Positions 11,506-21,104 of a DNA stretch of 64,000 nucleotides are shown here, piece after piece. The translations under genes and the position numbers were made by a program. The first letter of the stretch is position 1. Every line of letters starts with the position of its first letter. Below the pieces are notes generated by a model. It saw only the letters and a list, made by a program, of their open reading frames with translations. It did no database searches and was not told where the DNA came from. The DNA comes from Lepturacanthus savala (lineage: Eukaryota; Chordata; Actinopteri; Scombriformes; Trichiuridae), in the NCBI GenBank assembly GCA_030544235.1, contig CM060466.1, positions 5,175,592-5,239,591 of the forward strand, written 5' to 3'.

Positions 11506-13505
11506 TCACCTGTTTCTATAGACAAAATAGAATTTCCAAGTCTAGTGTTTATATATTGAGATGTGTAGAAAATACTGATATTCAAATTGTTTAATTTGTT
11601 GACATTAACACTCTATTACCCAGGATGCTTTGCAGAACTATCAGGGAACTGTCAACTGTCATTATCATGCAGCACTGTTTGCCTCAAAGTTTAGACTCGT
11701 ACTTACAAGATCTCATCGTTCCCAAACTCCAGGACTCCGTGCGTGTCCTCAAAATCCTCGCCGCCTCCTTTAGCCGTCCCCTGCATGGTTTTGTACGGCA
11801 CCACCACGACCCCCCGAGCTCCTGAGGTCCGGATCACCTTCACCTCCATCACCCCGACGCTCTCGCTGACAGTCACCAGCGGCTCCTCGAACGTGAAGAT
11901 CCCCGCGTGGTCGTCGTCGAATATGGTGACGGTGGCCGTACACGGGAGACCCAGACCTGCAAGGACGTCCACGTGGTTCGCCTCGTCTGAGCCGGTGCCC
12001 TCTGATATGACCTTCACGTTGCTGAGGTGGACCAGAAAGTGCTCGTCTTCCTCGAAGATATCATCGTCAATGATGTCGATGCGGATTTCCTTCTCTGTCT
12101 CGCCCGGCTTGAACACAATGGTCCCTTCGGTGAACTGATAGTCAGAGCCGGCGTTCGCGGTTCCATCTTCAGTCCGGTAATCCACGGAGACCGTGTTCAT
12201 TAGGTCTCCGCCACGACGCACCACATTCATCGCCACGCTGCCGCAGTTTTCCAGGCACTGGTAGGTAGCAGGGTCGAAGAAAAGCTTAGAGGAAAAATCA
12301 TTGACCGAAACCTCGGTGCAGATATCGTGCTGGGCGGCTCTCTTGGCTTGGTCGGCAGCGTGTTTCTTCAGGATGTTGCCGGCACCTGTCATGATCCTGG
12401 TCGCCTGACAGCGATAGAAAGCTCGACTCTTCTGCTGCTGGGTTAAAACCTGGTAGTTGGCAAGCTCCATCAGCTGCTCCATGTCCTTCTCGGGATGCTT
12501 CTGTTTTAGATCCTTCAGGATCCTTGCCACCTCTCTGCGGGCCTCGTCCTCCTCCAGCTCCTTCACGTCAAAACCCGCCTCTCCGTCGACAAACTCCTCG
12601 CCGTGGGAGTTGAGCATTCTGCCGTCCATCTCGATGTCGACCTTCGAGGGGAGCTCCGGCTCCCCCTCGGTCTCGATGATCATCCCTTTCTGCTTCCCCG
12701 CCCTGTAACGCTTGTACATGTATTTGTAGAAAAGAAGCCTGCGATCGGCCACGTAAGCCAACGCGACGCAAATGGGGAAGAAGAAGAGTGTGAGGAGCCC
12801 CTCCCATATCTGAACAACGCCCGGAGAAAAGACGGCCAAGATCAGGTAAAGCCAGGTGTAGGCGAAGACGCTCCAGGTGGCCGTGACGAAGAACACCCGG
12901 AGGTGCTTCACCTTTCTGGTCTCTCCATCAGGGATGACGTAAACGCAAAGCCCAATGATGACGAACATGTTGAAGGCGGCGCTACCCACAATAGTGTTCG
13001 GGCCCAGCTGACCGGCGTCGAAGTTGTGACCGCAAACCTCCACAACGGACAAAAGGATCTCCGGGGCGGAGGAGCCCAGCGCCATCAGGGTCAGGTTGGA
13101 CACCGTCTCGTTCCAGATACGTACTGTCGTGGTGATCTTCTCGCCGTTGGGTTTCTTGATGGTGATCCGTCTCTCCTGCGAGGTGATGACCTCAATGGAG
13201 GACATAAAGCGGTCGGAGATGATGGAGACACCCAGGAACATGTACACCAGCCCCACGAAGTAAACGGTGGCTCTGGCGAGGCGGTCGCTGAAGGCTGGGT
13301 TGGGGGGGTTCCACAGTGGCAGGATGACGCCCTCCACGCAGTCGGTACTGCCGCCGCATTTGGTGCTGTTGCTGAGCGTGCTGTTGGGTGCGAGGGTCAA
13401 AGCGGAGCCTCCTGCCGCTGAATATGGGAGTTCGATTGAGATGATGGTGGACAAGAAAAGCAGGTGATAGTTGAAGAACAGCGACAAGGTCCCGGCTCGA
13501 CTCAT
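1..13505 (-). CDS. slc8a1: NCX1-type sodium/calcium exchanger, 5' part of gene (partial)
   Basis: Plasma-membrane antiporter of the SLC8 family that exchanges Na+ for Ca2+. Three coding pieces are visible on the minus strand: exon 2 (11707-13505), alternative exon A (1392-1498) and the first 28 bases of an exon-B-like alternative (1-28). Splice phases agree: exon 2 ends with two bases of a codon, and both alternatives begin with the one base that completes it. The second calcium-binding domain is incomplete, and the C-terminal transmembrane half with the alpha-2 repeat lies off the left edge. The assignment to NCX1 rather than NCX2/NCX3 rests on the loop sequence after the XIP segment (IEMDGRMLNSH) and on having both A- and B-like exons. 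The fish-specific slc8a4 paralogue cannot be excluded. The 10.2 kb intron (1499-11706) is filled with MITEs and a minisatellite. Confidence 0.9.
640..1020. repeat. remnant of TTAA-type MITE family 2
   Basis: Shares long stretches with 41077-41365 and 10333-10560, including the start GGGACTCCATTAGGTTGTAT (727-750), the palindromic TTGCCGTATGGCAA core near 780, and the ATGCTCACATGTCAAATGTC segment near 922. Ends are not preserved, so the boundaries are approximate. Confidence 0.6.
1392..1498 (-). CDS. slc8a1: slc8a1 alternative exon A (CBD2)
   Basis: On the minus strand TTTCAG precedes 1498 and the donor GTGGGG follows 1392. The 107-base exon reads KTIQINIIDDEEYEKNK, then FFLEIGEPRLLEMSERK after joining to exon 2. 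This is the signature of NCX exon A, which forms part of CBD2 and determines Ca2+ affinity. Its length is not a multiple of three, so joint inclusion with exon B would shift the frame, as expected for a mutually exclusive pair. Confidence 0.9.
1746..1783. repeat. (GT)n microsatellite
   Basis: Dinucleotide repeat with one TTTG interruption, in the slc8a1 intron about 250 bases upstream of exon A in the direction of transcription. Confidence 0.9.
2405..3235. repeat. minisatellite of GTCCTAA / CTGTCCTA words
   Basis: About 830 bases made of variants of a ~10-base word (CTGTCCTAAC, AGTGTCCTAA, TACCCTGTCC) in irregular ~20-40 base super-units. The right end (3060-3170) is most regular, with repeated AAAGTGTCCT. 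It lies in the slc8a1 intron starting ~0.9 kb from exon A. The 75-residue ORF inside it is a repeat artefact. Confidence 0.9.
3780..3990. repeat. partial copy of CTGTTCAAAAG MITE
   Basis: Interior sequence (GGTCAGTTTTCTAGCTTCTC near 3877, then CAGCTGTGCTAACAT) matches 4430-4540 and the reverse complement of 14650-14780. The terminal inverted repeats are lost. Confidence 0.6.
4399..5105. mobile_element. Tc1/mariner-like MITE with nested SINE
   Basis: Terminal inverted repeats begin CTGTTCAAAAGTTTGGGG at 4399 and end with the complement at 5105, flanked by TA at 4397-4398 and 5106-5107. The TA duplication and lack of a transposase suggest a non-autonomous Tc1/mariner-type element. A SINE in minus orientation (about 4656-5000) splits it. 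Further copies are at 14491-14953 and, partly, 3780-3990. Confidence 0.75.
4656..5000 (-). mobile_element. tRNA-derived SINE, 5'-truncated
   Basis: Reverse-oriented copy of the SINE family also found at 21386, 23038, 33762 and 43801. The tail (CAGTCAGTCATCTTCTATAC on the plus strand) is at the left. The tRNA-like head ends at GCGCTAA, lacking the outermost ~20 bases. It is inserted inside the 4399-5105 MITE, so the SINE is younger. Confidence 0.8.
5106..5924. other. slc8a1 intron, includes GC-rich island
   Basis: No gene recognised. Positions 5480-5735 are GC- and CpG-rich, unlike the surrounding intron, and open in both directions for 84-103 codons without similarity that I recognise. It could be an intronic regulatory element, an old retro-insert or an alternative first exon. 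Confidence 0.4.
5929..6459. mobile_element. piggyBac-like MITE family 1, copy 1
   Basis: Flanked by TTAA at 5925-5928 and 6460-6463. The left end reads CCCCTTGACCTCCAGCCC; the right end, reversed, reads CCCGTTAAACT and matches it imperfectly. TTAA duplications and CCC-starting termini are the piggyBac hallmark. There is no transposase, and the ~530 base interior is about 95% alike between the four copies by eye (this one, 8789, 15841 and 45323). Confidence 0.75.
6464..8784. other. slc8a1 intron, repeat-rich
   Basis: No gene seen. 7095-7390 is an interspersed repeat shared with 36795-37115 (GTTTGATTGGTTTCTTCCAC, CATAGCTAGCTGCTAGCTG). 7583-8290 is a GCTGCAAC-type repeat (AATTCTCTGGTTCCAGCTTC) split by an A-rich stretch at about 7810-8090. 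8540-8720 is locally CpG-rich without a recognisable gene. Confidence 0.5.
8789..9329. mobile_element. piggyBac-like MITE family 1, copy 2
   Basis: Same element as 5929-6459. The left flank is TTGA (8785-8788, one change from TTAA) and the right flank TTAA (9330-9333). It keeps the full right end GGGGGGACCCTGGAGTTTAACGGG in two pieces (9306-9329), which shows the inverted match to the left-end CCTCCAG. Confidence 0.75.
9334..10330. other. slc8a1 intron, old repeats
   Basis: No gene seen. 9798-10040 is a decayed copy of the GGGCTGCAA repeat also seen at 7583, 20785 and 47444, with the shared stretch AACCAGAGAATTTTGACATT. The rest is AT-rich unique-looking sequence. Confidence 0.4.
10333..10560. 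repeat. remnant of TTAA-type MITE family 2
   Basis: GGGACTCCATTAGGTTGTAT at the left and CTCACATGTCAAATGTCCAT plus CCTTCAAAATAAAAGCCCC further right match 41150-41290 and the inverted copy at 17385-17760. Ends are eroded. Confidence 0.6.
10961..11422. mobile_element. TA-flanked MITE, CAGCTCTGGAAAA family
   Basis: Inverted termini are CAGCTCTGGAAAAAAAATAA at 10961 and, on the opposite strand, CACGGCTCTAGAAAAAAAAT at 11422, followed inward by AAGAGACA on both sides. TA flanks lie at 10959-10960 and 11423-11424. It is 462 bases without a transposase, consistent with a non-autonomous Tc1/mariner-type element. The AT microsatellite starts 4 bases beyond its right end. Confidence 0.7.
11427..11501. 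repeat. (AT)n microsatellite
   Basis: About 37 uninterrupted AT units, 200 bases downstream of the slc8a1 exon 2 donor. ORFs over it (poly Ile-Tyr) are artefacts. Confidence 0.95.
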
Positions 13506-13529
13506 GGCGAAGCTTGAGCTTCCTTTACC
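11707..13529 (-). CDS. slc8a1: slc8a1 exon 2: signal peptide, first TM half, XIP, CBD1
   Basis: The acceptor reads TCTTGCAG before 13529 and the donor GTAAGT follows 11707. The start ATG is at 13503-13505 (MSRAGT); the upstream in-frame TTG is not used because the acceptor lies there. The exon encodes 599 codons plus two bases. By residue: hydrophobic signal-like segment 8-25; TM helices from about 79; alpha-1 ion-binding repeat about 136-178 with the GSSAPEI core; second repeat-region helix with VGSAAFNMF; amphipathic XIP autoregulatory segment about 256-275 (RRLLFYKYMYKRYRAGKQ); the first calcium-binding Calx-beta domain about 405-540 with the acidic clusters IIDDDIFEEDEH and FDDDHAGIF; then the start of CBD2. 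One very large exon 2 is the usual NCX gene architecture. Nothing is truncated or frameshifted. Confidence 0.95.
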
Positions 13530-14490
13530 CTGCAAGACAGAAGAGGAGTTTAGTTAGGTCTCTGTCTATGTTCGAAACTAAGCCACATGAACACAATAAA
13601 ACGGTCTTTAGCTCTGAAAGCAACATAAGACCAAAAATACAGTAATTATTTTGAATTATCGTATTCCATTGGCAGATCATTTTGCAGAGACAACCCTATT
13701 ATATTTTAACGATTCTTTCTTTCTTGTCTCAAAATAAAGCCTTTTTTCCCCTAAATGTGTGCCAAAAGTCTTCATATTTTGCTGAAACTCACATCTGGTG
13801 ATATTATATATATATATTATGGTTTGCATTAATGTTTGTGGCTAAAAGTCTCTATAGCCCCCCCAGAAAATTAAAAAAAAAATGGAATTCACTGCACATA
13901 TTCAACATATCAAGAAGCATCAAATCTTTTGGTCCAAACACCAACAGGAAGTCGGCCATGTTGAATAAGATGGCCGACTATGATTTTCATAGTTGTCATA
14001 CATCATATTTGAACCAACTTCCACCAACTTGGAGATGAAAATACTCACTGCTTGCAGCTTTAATTATTTAATCTTTTCTGCTGCTCTACAACGTTTACAT
14101 TGCTGTCACCACGCCTCGCCATGAAACACCAAGAAGTCGCTCTAACTTCAGTAAACTTTTGTCCAATCAGCAAAATCCCCTGCTTCATAAGTGACCCCGA
14201 ACACACTTGAACAACCAGATTGACTCAGAGTCACAGCGCCACCTGCTGGGACCAGGAAGTAGCTGAAATGTGGCAAAAAATTGGATTTACATGAAATTAA
14301 CACGGTGTGATCTACACATCATGTGATCAGTTGTTGTTCTCTAGCCTCGAGCCTTTTTTTGGCCAGTCCATCACTGCTTGCAACTATAATTATCATTAAA
14401 GTGTTAAAACAGTTTGTAGTGATATAAACTGACAAATATCATGACAATTCATGGCAGAAATTAACTTCTGGACGACTGAATACACTACTA
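13530..14490. other. slc8a1 5' intron region
   Basis: No coding exon seen. 13830-14060 shares AACAGGAAGTCGGCCAT and flanking sequence with 21935-22130, an old interspersed repeat. Confidence 0.4.
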
Positions 14491-14953
14491 CTATTCAAGA
14501 GTATTTCAATGGAGATAACTTTAAATAAATCAGATCAAATATACATCGCTAATGTGGTAAATGACTATTCTAGCTGTGAATGTCTGGTTTTTGGTGCATC
14601 AATATCTACATAGGTGTATAGAGGCCCATTTCCAGCAACTATCAGTCCAGTGTTCTAATGGTACAATGTGTTTGCTCATTGCGTCAGAAGCTAATGGATG
14701 ATTAGAAAACCCTTGATGCTAACATGTTAGCACAGCTGAAAACAGTTTAGCTGCTTGGAGAAGCGAGAAAACTGACCTTTCCTTTGACAAAAGCAAAGTT
14801 CAAAGGAAAAAAATATTATTTCAAATACAAATCTAAACTTGTCAATGTTTTTACTATATTTTATATTCATATTACAACTCATGGTGGTAAAAAAAAGTGT
14901 GACTTTTCATGAAAAACACAAAACTGTCTGGGTGACCTCAAACTTTTGAACAA
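14491..14953. mobile_element. Tc1/mariner-like MITE, CTGTTCAAAAG family
   Basis: Opposite-orientation relative of 4399-5105. TA flanks are at 14489-14490 and 14954-14955. The right end AAACTTTTGAACAA is intact and the left end CTATTCAAGAG diverged. It is not interrupted by a SINE, so it shows the empty-site form of the element at 4399. Confidence 0.65.
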
Positions 14954-15578
14954 TAGTGTATTTGAAATAAGGTCCCAGAAGGGGAGGGGCTTCGCCTCTG
15001 ATCACGACATTATCTTAAATATAAACAATTGTTTTATTTTGTATTATTAATATTATAATGATTATGTTTTAATTATTTTAAGTGAACAGTGACTAATTAA
15101 AACTACATGAACCTGAAAGCTCAAAGGACACGAGACTTCTACATCACCAAACATAATGTCGTAATAGAATTTATCTCTATAGATGCAGCATAAACGCCTC
15201 ACAATGACTCACTCCTACACATAAAACCATAAATAAACAATCTATAAATAAAGCTGTTGATTGTGTACTTCAGAGAACATAAAGGTTTACCAACAGTAGA
15301 AAATCAGACACCTACCGTCACTCAATCTATTTCAGGGTCTTTGAAGGAAAAAAACTAAACAATCATTGAAATTTTGTTCACCATCAACAGACTTTTCATC
15401 CCGGGAAGAAATCAGACGATAAAACGTCCGGTAAAGAAAGAAAAAAGCTCAACGTCAGACAATCTGAAGGTGACGAGAAGCAGAAACAGAAACGGTGAGA
15501 TGGAAACAGTGTCGACGCTGAAGCAGCAACTGAGGTTTGTGATCCGAGTCTGCATCATCTCTGCTGCTCTGTATATAC

Positions 15579-15646
15579 ATCCCTCCCTCTCTCTCTCCCT
15601 CTCTCTCTCTTTCTCTCTCTCTATCTCTCTATCTCTCTCTACCCCC
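15579..15646. repeat. (CT)n microsatellite
   Basis: Impure CT repeat with CCCT, TTCT and TATCT interruptions. Overlapping ORFs on both strands are artefacts. Confidence 0.9.
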
Positions 15647-15840
15647 CCAGCTCTCTCTGAAGAACTACTGAGATCCTGTATTAAGTACAACAATGTAATG
15701 AATAACATGTTAAATAACAAATAACTCAAATCAAACTCAACTATTACACCAATAAGACCTGGTTTTAGTTTATTAATCACCAAGTTTATTCAACTAAAAT
15801 GCCCAAATATTTGTTGATTCAAGGGGTTAAGTTATTTTAA

Positions 15841-16357
15841 CCCCTTGACCTCCAGCCCTTTTTTAGGTTTAAGACATACACATAGTCAGTAGGGTATGTC
15901 TCTGGAAAAAACACAGAGATGTTGGTCGACACTAAACGACCATTTATTGATCTCAAATTAAAATTTTCATCCCAAAACAGCAACAAAAAACACATTTTTT
16001 GTTAGTCGCTTCAAACAAGTGACTTTTTACTGTAGTGTTTTTTGGCTGCTAGTTTACTGAGTTTTTGTCATAAAGCTACACTGATGGTACCGTTGGACTC
16101 GTCACAGTCTCAGCTTTCATATGAGATGTCATTTGTTTGTGTAACATGAAGTATCAGAGCGCTAGCCATCAAAATGTGGCGAGTGGGTTGACTTTATGAT
16201 CGTATACCGATTTTCATATTTGTTAATTCATTTGCTTGGTGTTGGAGTTGTGTTTGGTGTGTGTAAATATGACTTATATGTGCTTGTAGTGGAGTTTCTC
16301 CTGTTTAATTTGATGTATAGCTTCACTATATTTGTACATGATTAGTGGTTTAACGGG
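15841..16357. mobile_element. piggyBac-like MITE family 1, copy 3
   Basis: TTAA at 15837-15840 and 16358-16361. It lacks part of the right end before TTTAACGGG compared with copies 2 and 4, and has small substitutions (TTTAAGACATACACATAG), so it is probably the oldest of the four. Confidence 0.75.
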
Positions 16358-17251
16358 TTAATAATCAGCTACTGCTAGTAGTGGGTGATTCTCCAACTAT
16401 CAAAGAGTTTGTGTCCCAGGTAGAAATAAGAAAAACAAAATGTTTGTCATTTTTTTTGTTCTTGCTGCACTTACAAGACACAAAGACGATAAAGAGATAA
16501 GACAATAAGCAATAAATGACTATTTTTATTATATAAAACATTGTTTTTGTTATATGTCCTTTGTCCCTTCACCAGGTTTTGGATTCTCACAATACACAAG
16601 TTTACATACTCCAATTATACTCTGTGTTTTATGCTAACTCTAAAACAGAGATTAGCATGCTAATATGTCATGAGACATTTGCTAAACATTGTCAATTCCA
16701 CAACAATATATTAATATATTCCACCCACCTGCATCTCTCTGAACCGTTCAAAAAGTGGTGTCCTCCTAGGGTTGGTTTGAAATATGTGACCCCACATATG
16801 GCTTAAGTGTGTATGTGTGTGTGTTTGATATGCAGAACCAGGAGGTTAAAAATACCCCGATAAGAGTGAAGAGAGAAGACGACAGGAAGGCTAAGAGGCC
16901 ATGTCACGAACACAACCGCAACGCGTCTTTCAACGCCGCCAGAACACCTTTCTACTTCAGAGCCGAGGCGTGATCCGGCACATCGTGTCCCCGACACCGC
17001 GCACCGCTGCACAACGTCACCGTCACATTATGATGTCACACCTACATCAAAACAACACAACGGGTCAGAGCTGGACATTCCAGGAGGGGACACAGGGGTC
17101 ATGACCCCGCCTTCCAAAAAGTTGTCCCCCGCAAAAGTCTTTGTAAACACAAATAAAAAATGTTGAATACTAAAGAAATGTTGATTAAACGCAGCACACA
17201 AATGCTGCGAAATGTAAAACAACCTGTTTCTTAATTGTTGAAAAATTATGA

Positions 17252-17265
17252 CCCCCCCCCCCCCC
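17252..17265. repeat. poly-C run
   Basis: Fourteen consecutive C on the plus strand, in non-coding sequence upstream of slc8a1 exon 2. Confidence 0.9.
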
Positions 17266-17384
17266 TTGTCCCTCAAAGTGGTTTGGTCCAAATGCTTTTT
17301 CTAACAGGTCTTTTGTTTTGGGAATTTGGGAAAATTTTCATCAAATAAAAAATTTTACATGAATTAATTTCAAATATGGAAAAT

Positions 17385-17957
17385 TCCTAGTGCAACCTAA
17401 TGGAGTCCAATCGACTTATGGTTAGGTATGATAATGGGGCTTTTATTTTGAAGGACATTTATGAGGTCACATGACCAGGACATCATTGACATGTGAGCAT
17501 CACTGTTTAAAAACTGAAGGTTGTCTTTTATTCAGAATTTGGAAAATCTTTCACCAAATAAAAATTTGAACTCACTATCGGGTATTTAGGGTATTTAGTA
17601 TTATTAGTTCAATTCAATTTTTTATTTTAATTCAATTTTGATTTTATAAGTTGTTTTTTTCTAATATGCTAAAATAGATTTTTTGCCATATGGCAACAAT
17701 ATGCAAATATGTAAAATTCCTAGTGTATACAACCTAATGGAGTCCCATTGACTTACATGTATATGAAACTATCCTGAGACTATGTTTACAATAAATAATA
17801 ATAATATTATCTATTATTTAGGCTATTTTAAGTATTAAATATATACTTAATATGATATATATATATATATATATTAATAATATAATATATTATATATATT
17901 AAATATTCAAAACATGTTTTACCATGTGTAAGTAATATTTCATGCAATAGAGGGTTA
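17385..17957. repeat. TTAA-type MITE family 2, inverted and compound
   Basis: Contains the reverse complement of the family's GGGACTCCATTAGGTTGTAT segment twice (near 17395 and 17735) and ends with GCAATAGAGGGTTAA at 17943-17957, the TTAA terminus seen at 41073 and 41365. It appears to be two nested or rearranged copies. 17850-17905 is an AT-only palindromic stretch. Confidence 0.55.
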
Positions 17958-18271
17958 ATTTCGATTAATTATATACAAATCCTGTAATTAATTCTCCTTT
18001 TTTTCCATTTTTTTCAGGAGGCTGCAGACGTCCTGAGGCTTTTCAATTTCCTGTTTTCCTGTAATGCTTTACATTACTGCACTACAGCAAAAAGCCATGA
18101 GTTACAGTAATCCATTACTTTTTTAAAGCGTTTCTCCCGACACAGGTGCCGCGGCGCTACATCACCTCACTGGAACATCACATCCACCATCTCCTCCACA
18201 TCTGGAAGAAAAAAAAAATCCTGCCCCTGATGAATAAAGCCGGGCGGACGGGTCCACGGTCCCCCACTCAC

Positions 18272-18520
18272 CGCTTGGTGCTGAAGCCGAGGTGCAGCAG
18301 AAGACCGGAGTGCCTTCAGGAGGGAGAGCCGCGTCCGGATAACCGCTCTAAATTTAACAGAAACAGACGTGGTTCTAAACATGGCCGCTTATCGGCCCTC
18401 TCCCGGCGGGCCATGGCCATACAAGGCTCTGCCCGGGCCCGGCCAGCAGCTCCTCGTGGGGGAAGATAACGGTAACGGCCAGCGGCGGCCCCCGTGACGC
18501 CCGTCAGCCACAGCCTGAGG
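18272..18520 (-). promoter_or_regulatory. candidate slc8a1 CpG-island promoter / non-coding exon 1
   Basis: A GC- and CpG-rich block in otherwise AT-rich sequence. On the minus strand it ends at 18272 in AGCACCAAGCG followed by GTGAGTGG, a near-consensus splice donor. It lies 4.7 kb upstream of slc8a1 exon 2, which has an acceptor before its start codon and therefore needs an upstream non-coding exon. No other block upstream shows this combination. The transcription start is not visible. The link to slc8a1 is inference; it could belong to an unrecognised transcript. Confidence 0.4.
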
Positions 18521-18623
18521 GGCAGGAATGCTGGATAAGTGTCCTTATCCCATGGTGGACGACACCAGCCGCTGTCTGAGCACTGTCATCAGCAGCTGGA
18601 GAAACATGATCAGCAGCAACAGG

Positions 18624-18867
18624 CTAATACTGATATTACTACTAGTACTACTAATACTACTACTACTAATAATAATAATAATACTAGTACTACTGATACT
18701 ACTAGTACTACTAATACTACTGATACTACTAATACTACTACCACTACTACTACTACTACTACTAATAATAATAATAATAATACTAGTACTACTGATACTA
18801 CTAATACTAATACTACTACTACTACTGCTACTACTACTACTACTACTGATACTACTAATACTACTGA

Positions 18868-18901
<34 letters not shown>

Positions 18902-18961
18902 GCTACTACTACTACTACTACTGATACTACTAATACTACTGATACTACTAATACTACTACC

Positions 18962-18992
<31 letters not shown>

Positions 18993-19217
18993 ATACTACT
19001 ACTACTGCTGCTACTACTACTGCTACTACTGCTAATACTACTAATACTACTGCTACTACTACTACTGCTAATACTACTAATACTACTACTAATACTACTA
19101 CTACTACTGCTAATACTACTACTACTACTACTACTGCTAATACTACTACTACTACTGCTACTACTACTACTACTACTGCTAATACTACTAATACTACTAC
19201 TACTGCTACTACTACTG

Positions 19218-19261
<44 letters not shown>

Positions 19262-19580
19262 GCTACTACTACTACTACTACTGCTAATACTACTACTGTT
19301 ACTACTGCTACTAATACTAATACTACTACTGCTAATACTACTGCTAATACTACTAATACTACTACTAATACTACTACTACTACTGCTAATACTACTACTA
19401 CTACTGCTACTACTACTACTACTACTGCTAATACTGCTAATACTACTACTGTTACTACTGCTACTAATACTAATACTACTACTGCTAATACTACTAATAC
19501 TACTACTACTGCTACTACTGCTACTACTACTGCTAATACTACTAATACTACTACTACTGCTAATACTACTGCTAAGAACT
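18624..19580. repeat. large trinucleotide array (CTA/CTG/ATA variants)
   Basis: About 950 bases of trinucleotides of the form ACT/AAT/GCT (TACTAC, AATACT, GCTACT) with no frame breaks. Because the period is 3, every frame and both strands stay open, producing Thr/Asn-, Leu/Ile- and Ser-rich ORFs of 117-379 codons that are not genes. It starts about 100 bases upstream of the candidate slc8a1 first exon. Confidence 0.95.
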
Positions 19581-19582
19581 GC

Positions 19583-20275
19583 TAAGAACTCTTCCTGTAT
19601 CAGAGGCTTCATTGAGTCTGAAATTGATAGTAAATAAATCATTTTTTTGTACCAGTTCTCCTTTAACACAGATATAATTGACAACTAAAAAGTCTAATCT
19701 AACTATTTAAATATCTGTAGTGTTTCTGTAGTGTTGTTACTACATATTCACTACTGAAGCAAGTAGTAACTACTTGATCTCTATATAAATAAGTAGAGTT
19801 GTAGTGTTGCCCATTCCCTACACAACAAGTAGTAAAATCACTGCAGAATCACTGTTTAAATGCTCTTGTAATGAGGCGACAGTTGTTTTCACTACTCTAC
19901 ATGATTACTACTACTACTACCACTACTGTTGTGTCATGAATCGTGTATATTACACATTTACTACATAACCATTATAACACCAATAGGTTTTGTGTGGTAA
20001 TTTTTCATCAGGGAACACAATGTATGAGAGGAACCTCCCAAAGGATCTAATCTAATCTAATCCTTTACTGTAGCCGTGTTCCACCTCCACACCCAGAGAC
20101 CTGATGAGATCAATGTGTTTCGTCCGATGTGAGGAGGGAGAGACGTGGTGAAACTTTCACCACCGACACAAAAACTAACTCACCTGAATCCACAAAAACA
20201 AGCGGAGAGCAGTGAGTTTATCTCTGCCGGCTGATTATCACCACTCACATTCCTCCTGCCTTTATTTTTACCCCC
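19583..20275. other. intergenic, no gene seen
   Basis: Contains a short CTACTAC run near 19905 and otherwise AT-rich sequence without recognisable coding potential. Confidence 0.4.
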
Positions 20276-20790
20276 GTGTGTGTGTGTGTGTGTGTGTGTG
20301 ATGTTTTTCAGCCTCTGTGTTCAGGTTTTACTACAGCTTCTTTAATTCATTTCTTAAATGTTTTTGCAAGTGTTACCATGACAACAGAAACAGCTGCAAT
20401 GAATAGTCAATAAATTGATTAGTCGCCAACTATTTTGATAATAGATTGATGAATTTGACTTATTTATTAGGAAAAAAAATGCCCAAATTCTCCAATTCTC
20501 ATTATCTGGTGTCTTTAGTTTTCTATAGTAGTATGTATTATATATTATATAGTTTGTGTCACTGGCCCTTTAAACACAGATGAACTCAGTTAATTTGCCG
20601 TTTTCTTCCTAAAACAGAGTTCATCTTATTTTAGAAAGACATGAACCAACAGCAAGTTATTTAACCTCAGAGTGTTGTCAAGGTTCTAAATGAGTTATGC
20701 CACTAAACACTACATTACCCATGAGCCTCAGCGGCTGGTGCTGTGAAGAAGAGTCATAGATCATCAGCATCATATTCAAACAAATCTGAT
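20276..20790. repeat. long direct repeat, left copy (with GT tract)
   Basis: Starts with a short (GT)n (20276-20300) and continues for ~500 bases in the same order and orientation as 32692-33305. Shared stretches include GTGTCACTGGCCCTTTAAAC and ACTACATTACCCATGAGCCT. The two copies lie on either side of the NLR gene. Confidence 0.8.
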
Positions 20791-21090
20791 CTAAAGCTGC
20801 AACGATTATTTGACAACTTTTACATTAATCACCTTGATAATCGATTAATTGATTTGAGTCATTTTTTAAGAAGAAAATGTCCAAATTCTCTGGTTCCAGC
20901 TTCTTTTCTCTGGTTATTTTCTGGTTTCTTTAGTCTCTATAATAGTAAATTGATGATCTTTGGGTTGTGGACTGTTGATCTGGACAAATAAAAAAGACAT
21001 TTTAGGTTCAATCTTCAGCTTTAGGAAACACTGATCCACATTTTACACCATTTTATGAACCAAACAACCAATCAATTGATTATTTCAATC
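20785..21090. repeat. GCTGCAAC-type interspersed repeat
   Basis: Begins AAAGCTGCAACGATTATTTG and carries AAATTCTCTGGTTCCAGCTT and GATGATCTTTGGGTTGTGGA, shared with 7583-7800, 9798-10040 and 47444-47687. Probably an old non-autonomous DNA transposon; ends not resolved. Confidence 0.5.
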
Positions 21091-21104
21091 AGTGTAGATG
21101 TTTG

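Noticed and set aside
12603..13421. 272-codon plus-strand ORF opposite NCX exon 2
   Set aside because: Antisense shadow of a highly conserved coding exon with strong codon bias; no independent similarity.
16803..17104. Possible exon after a TTGATATGCAG acceptor-like site on the plus strand
   Set aside because: CpG-containing and mildly open, but no recognisable protein, no matching donor and no partner exon nearby.
18528..19684. ORFs of 348-379 codons (poly-Leu/Ile, Thr/Asn, Ser) on both strands
   Set aside because: They are one trinucleotide array read in different frames; open in all phases because of the period of 3, with no exon signals or protein family.
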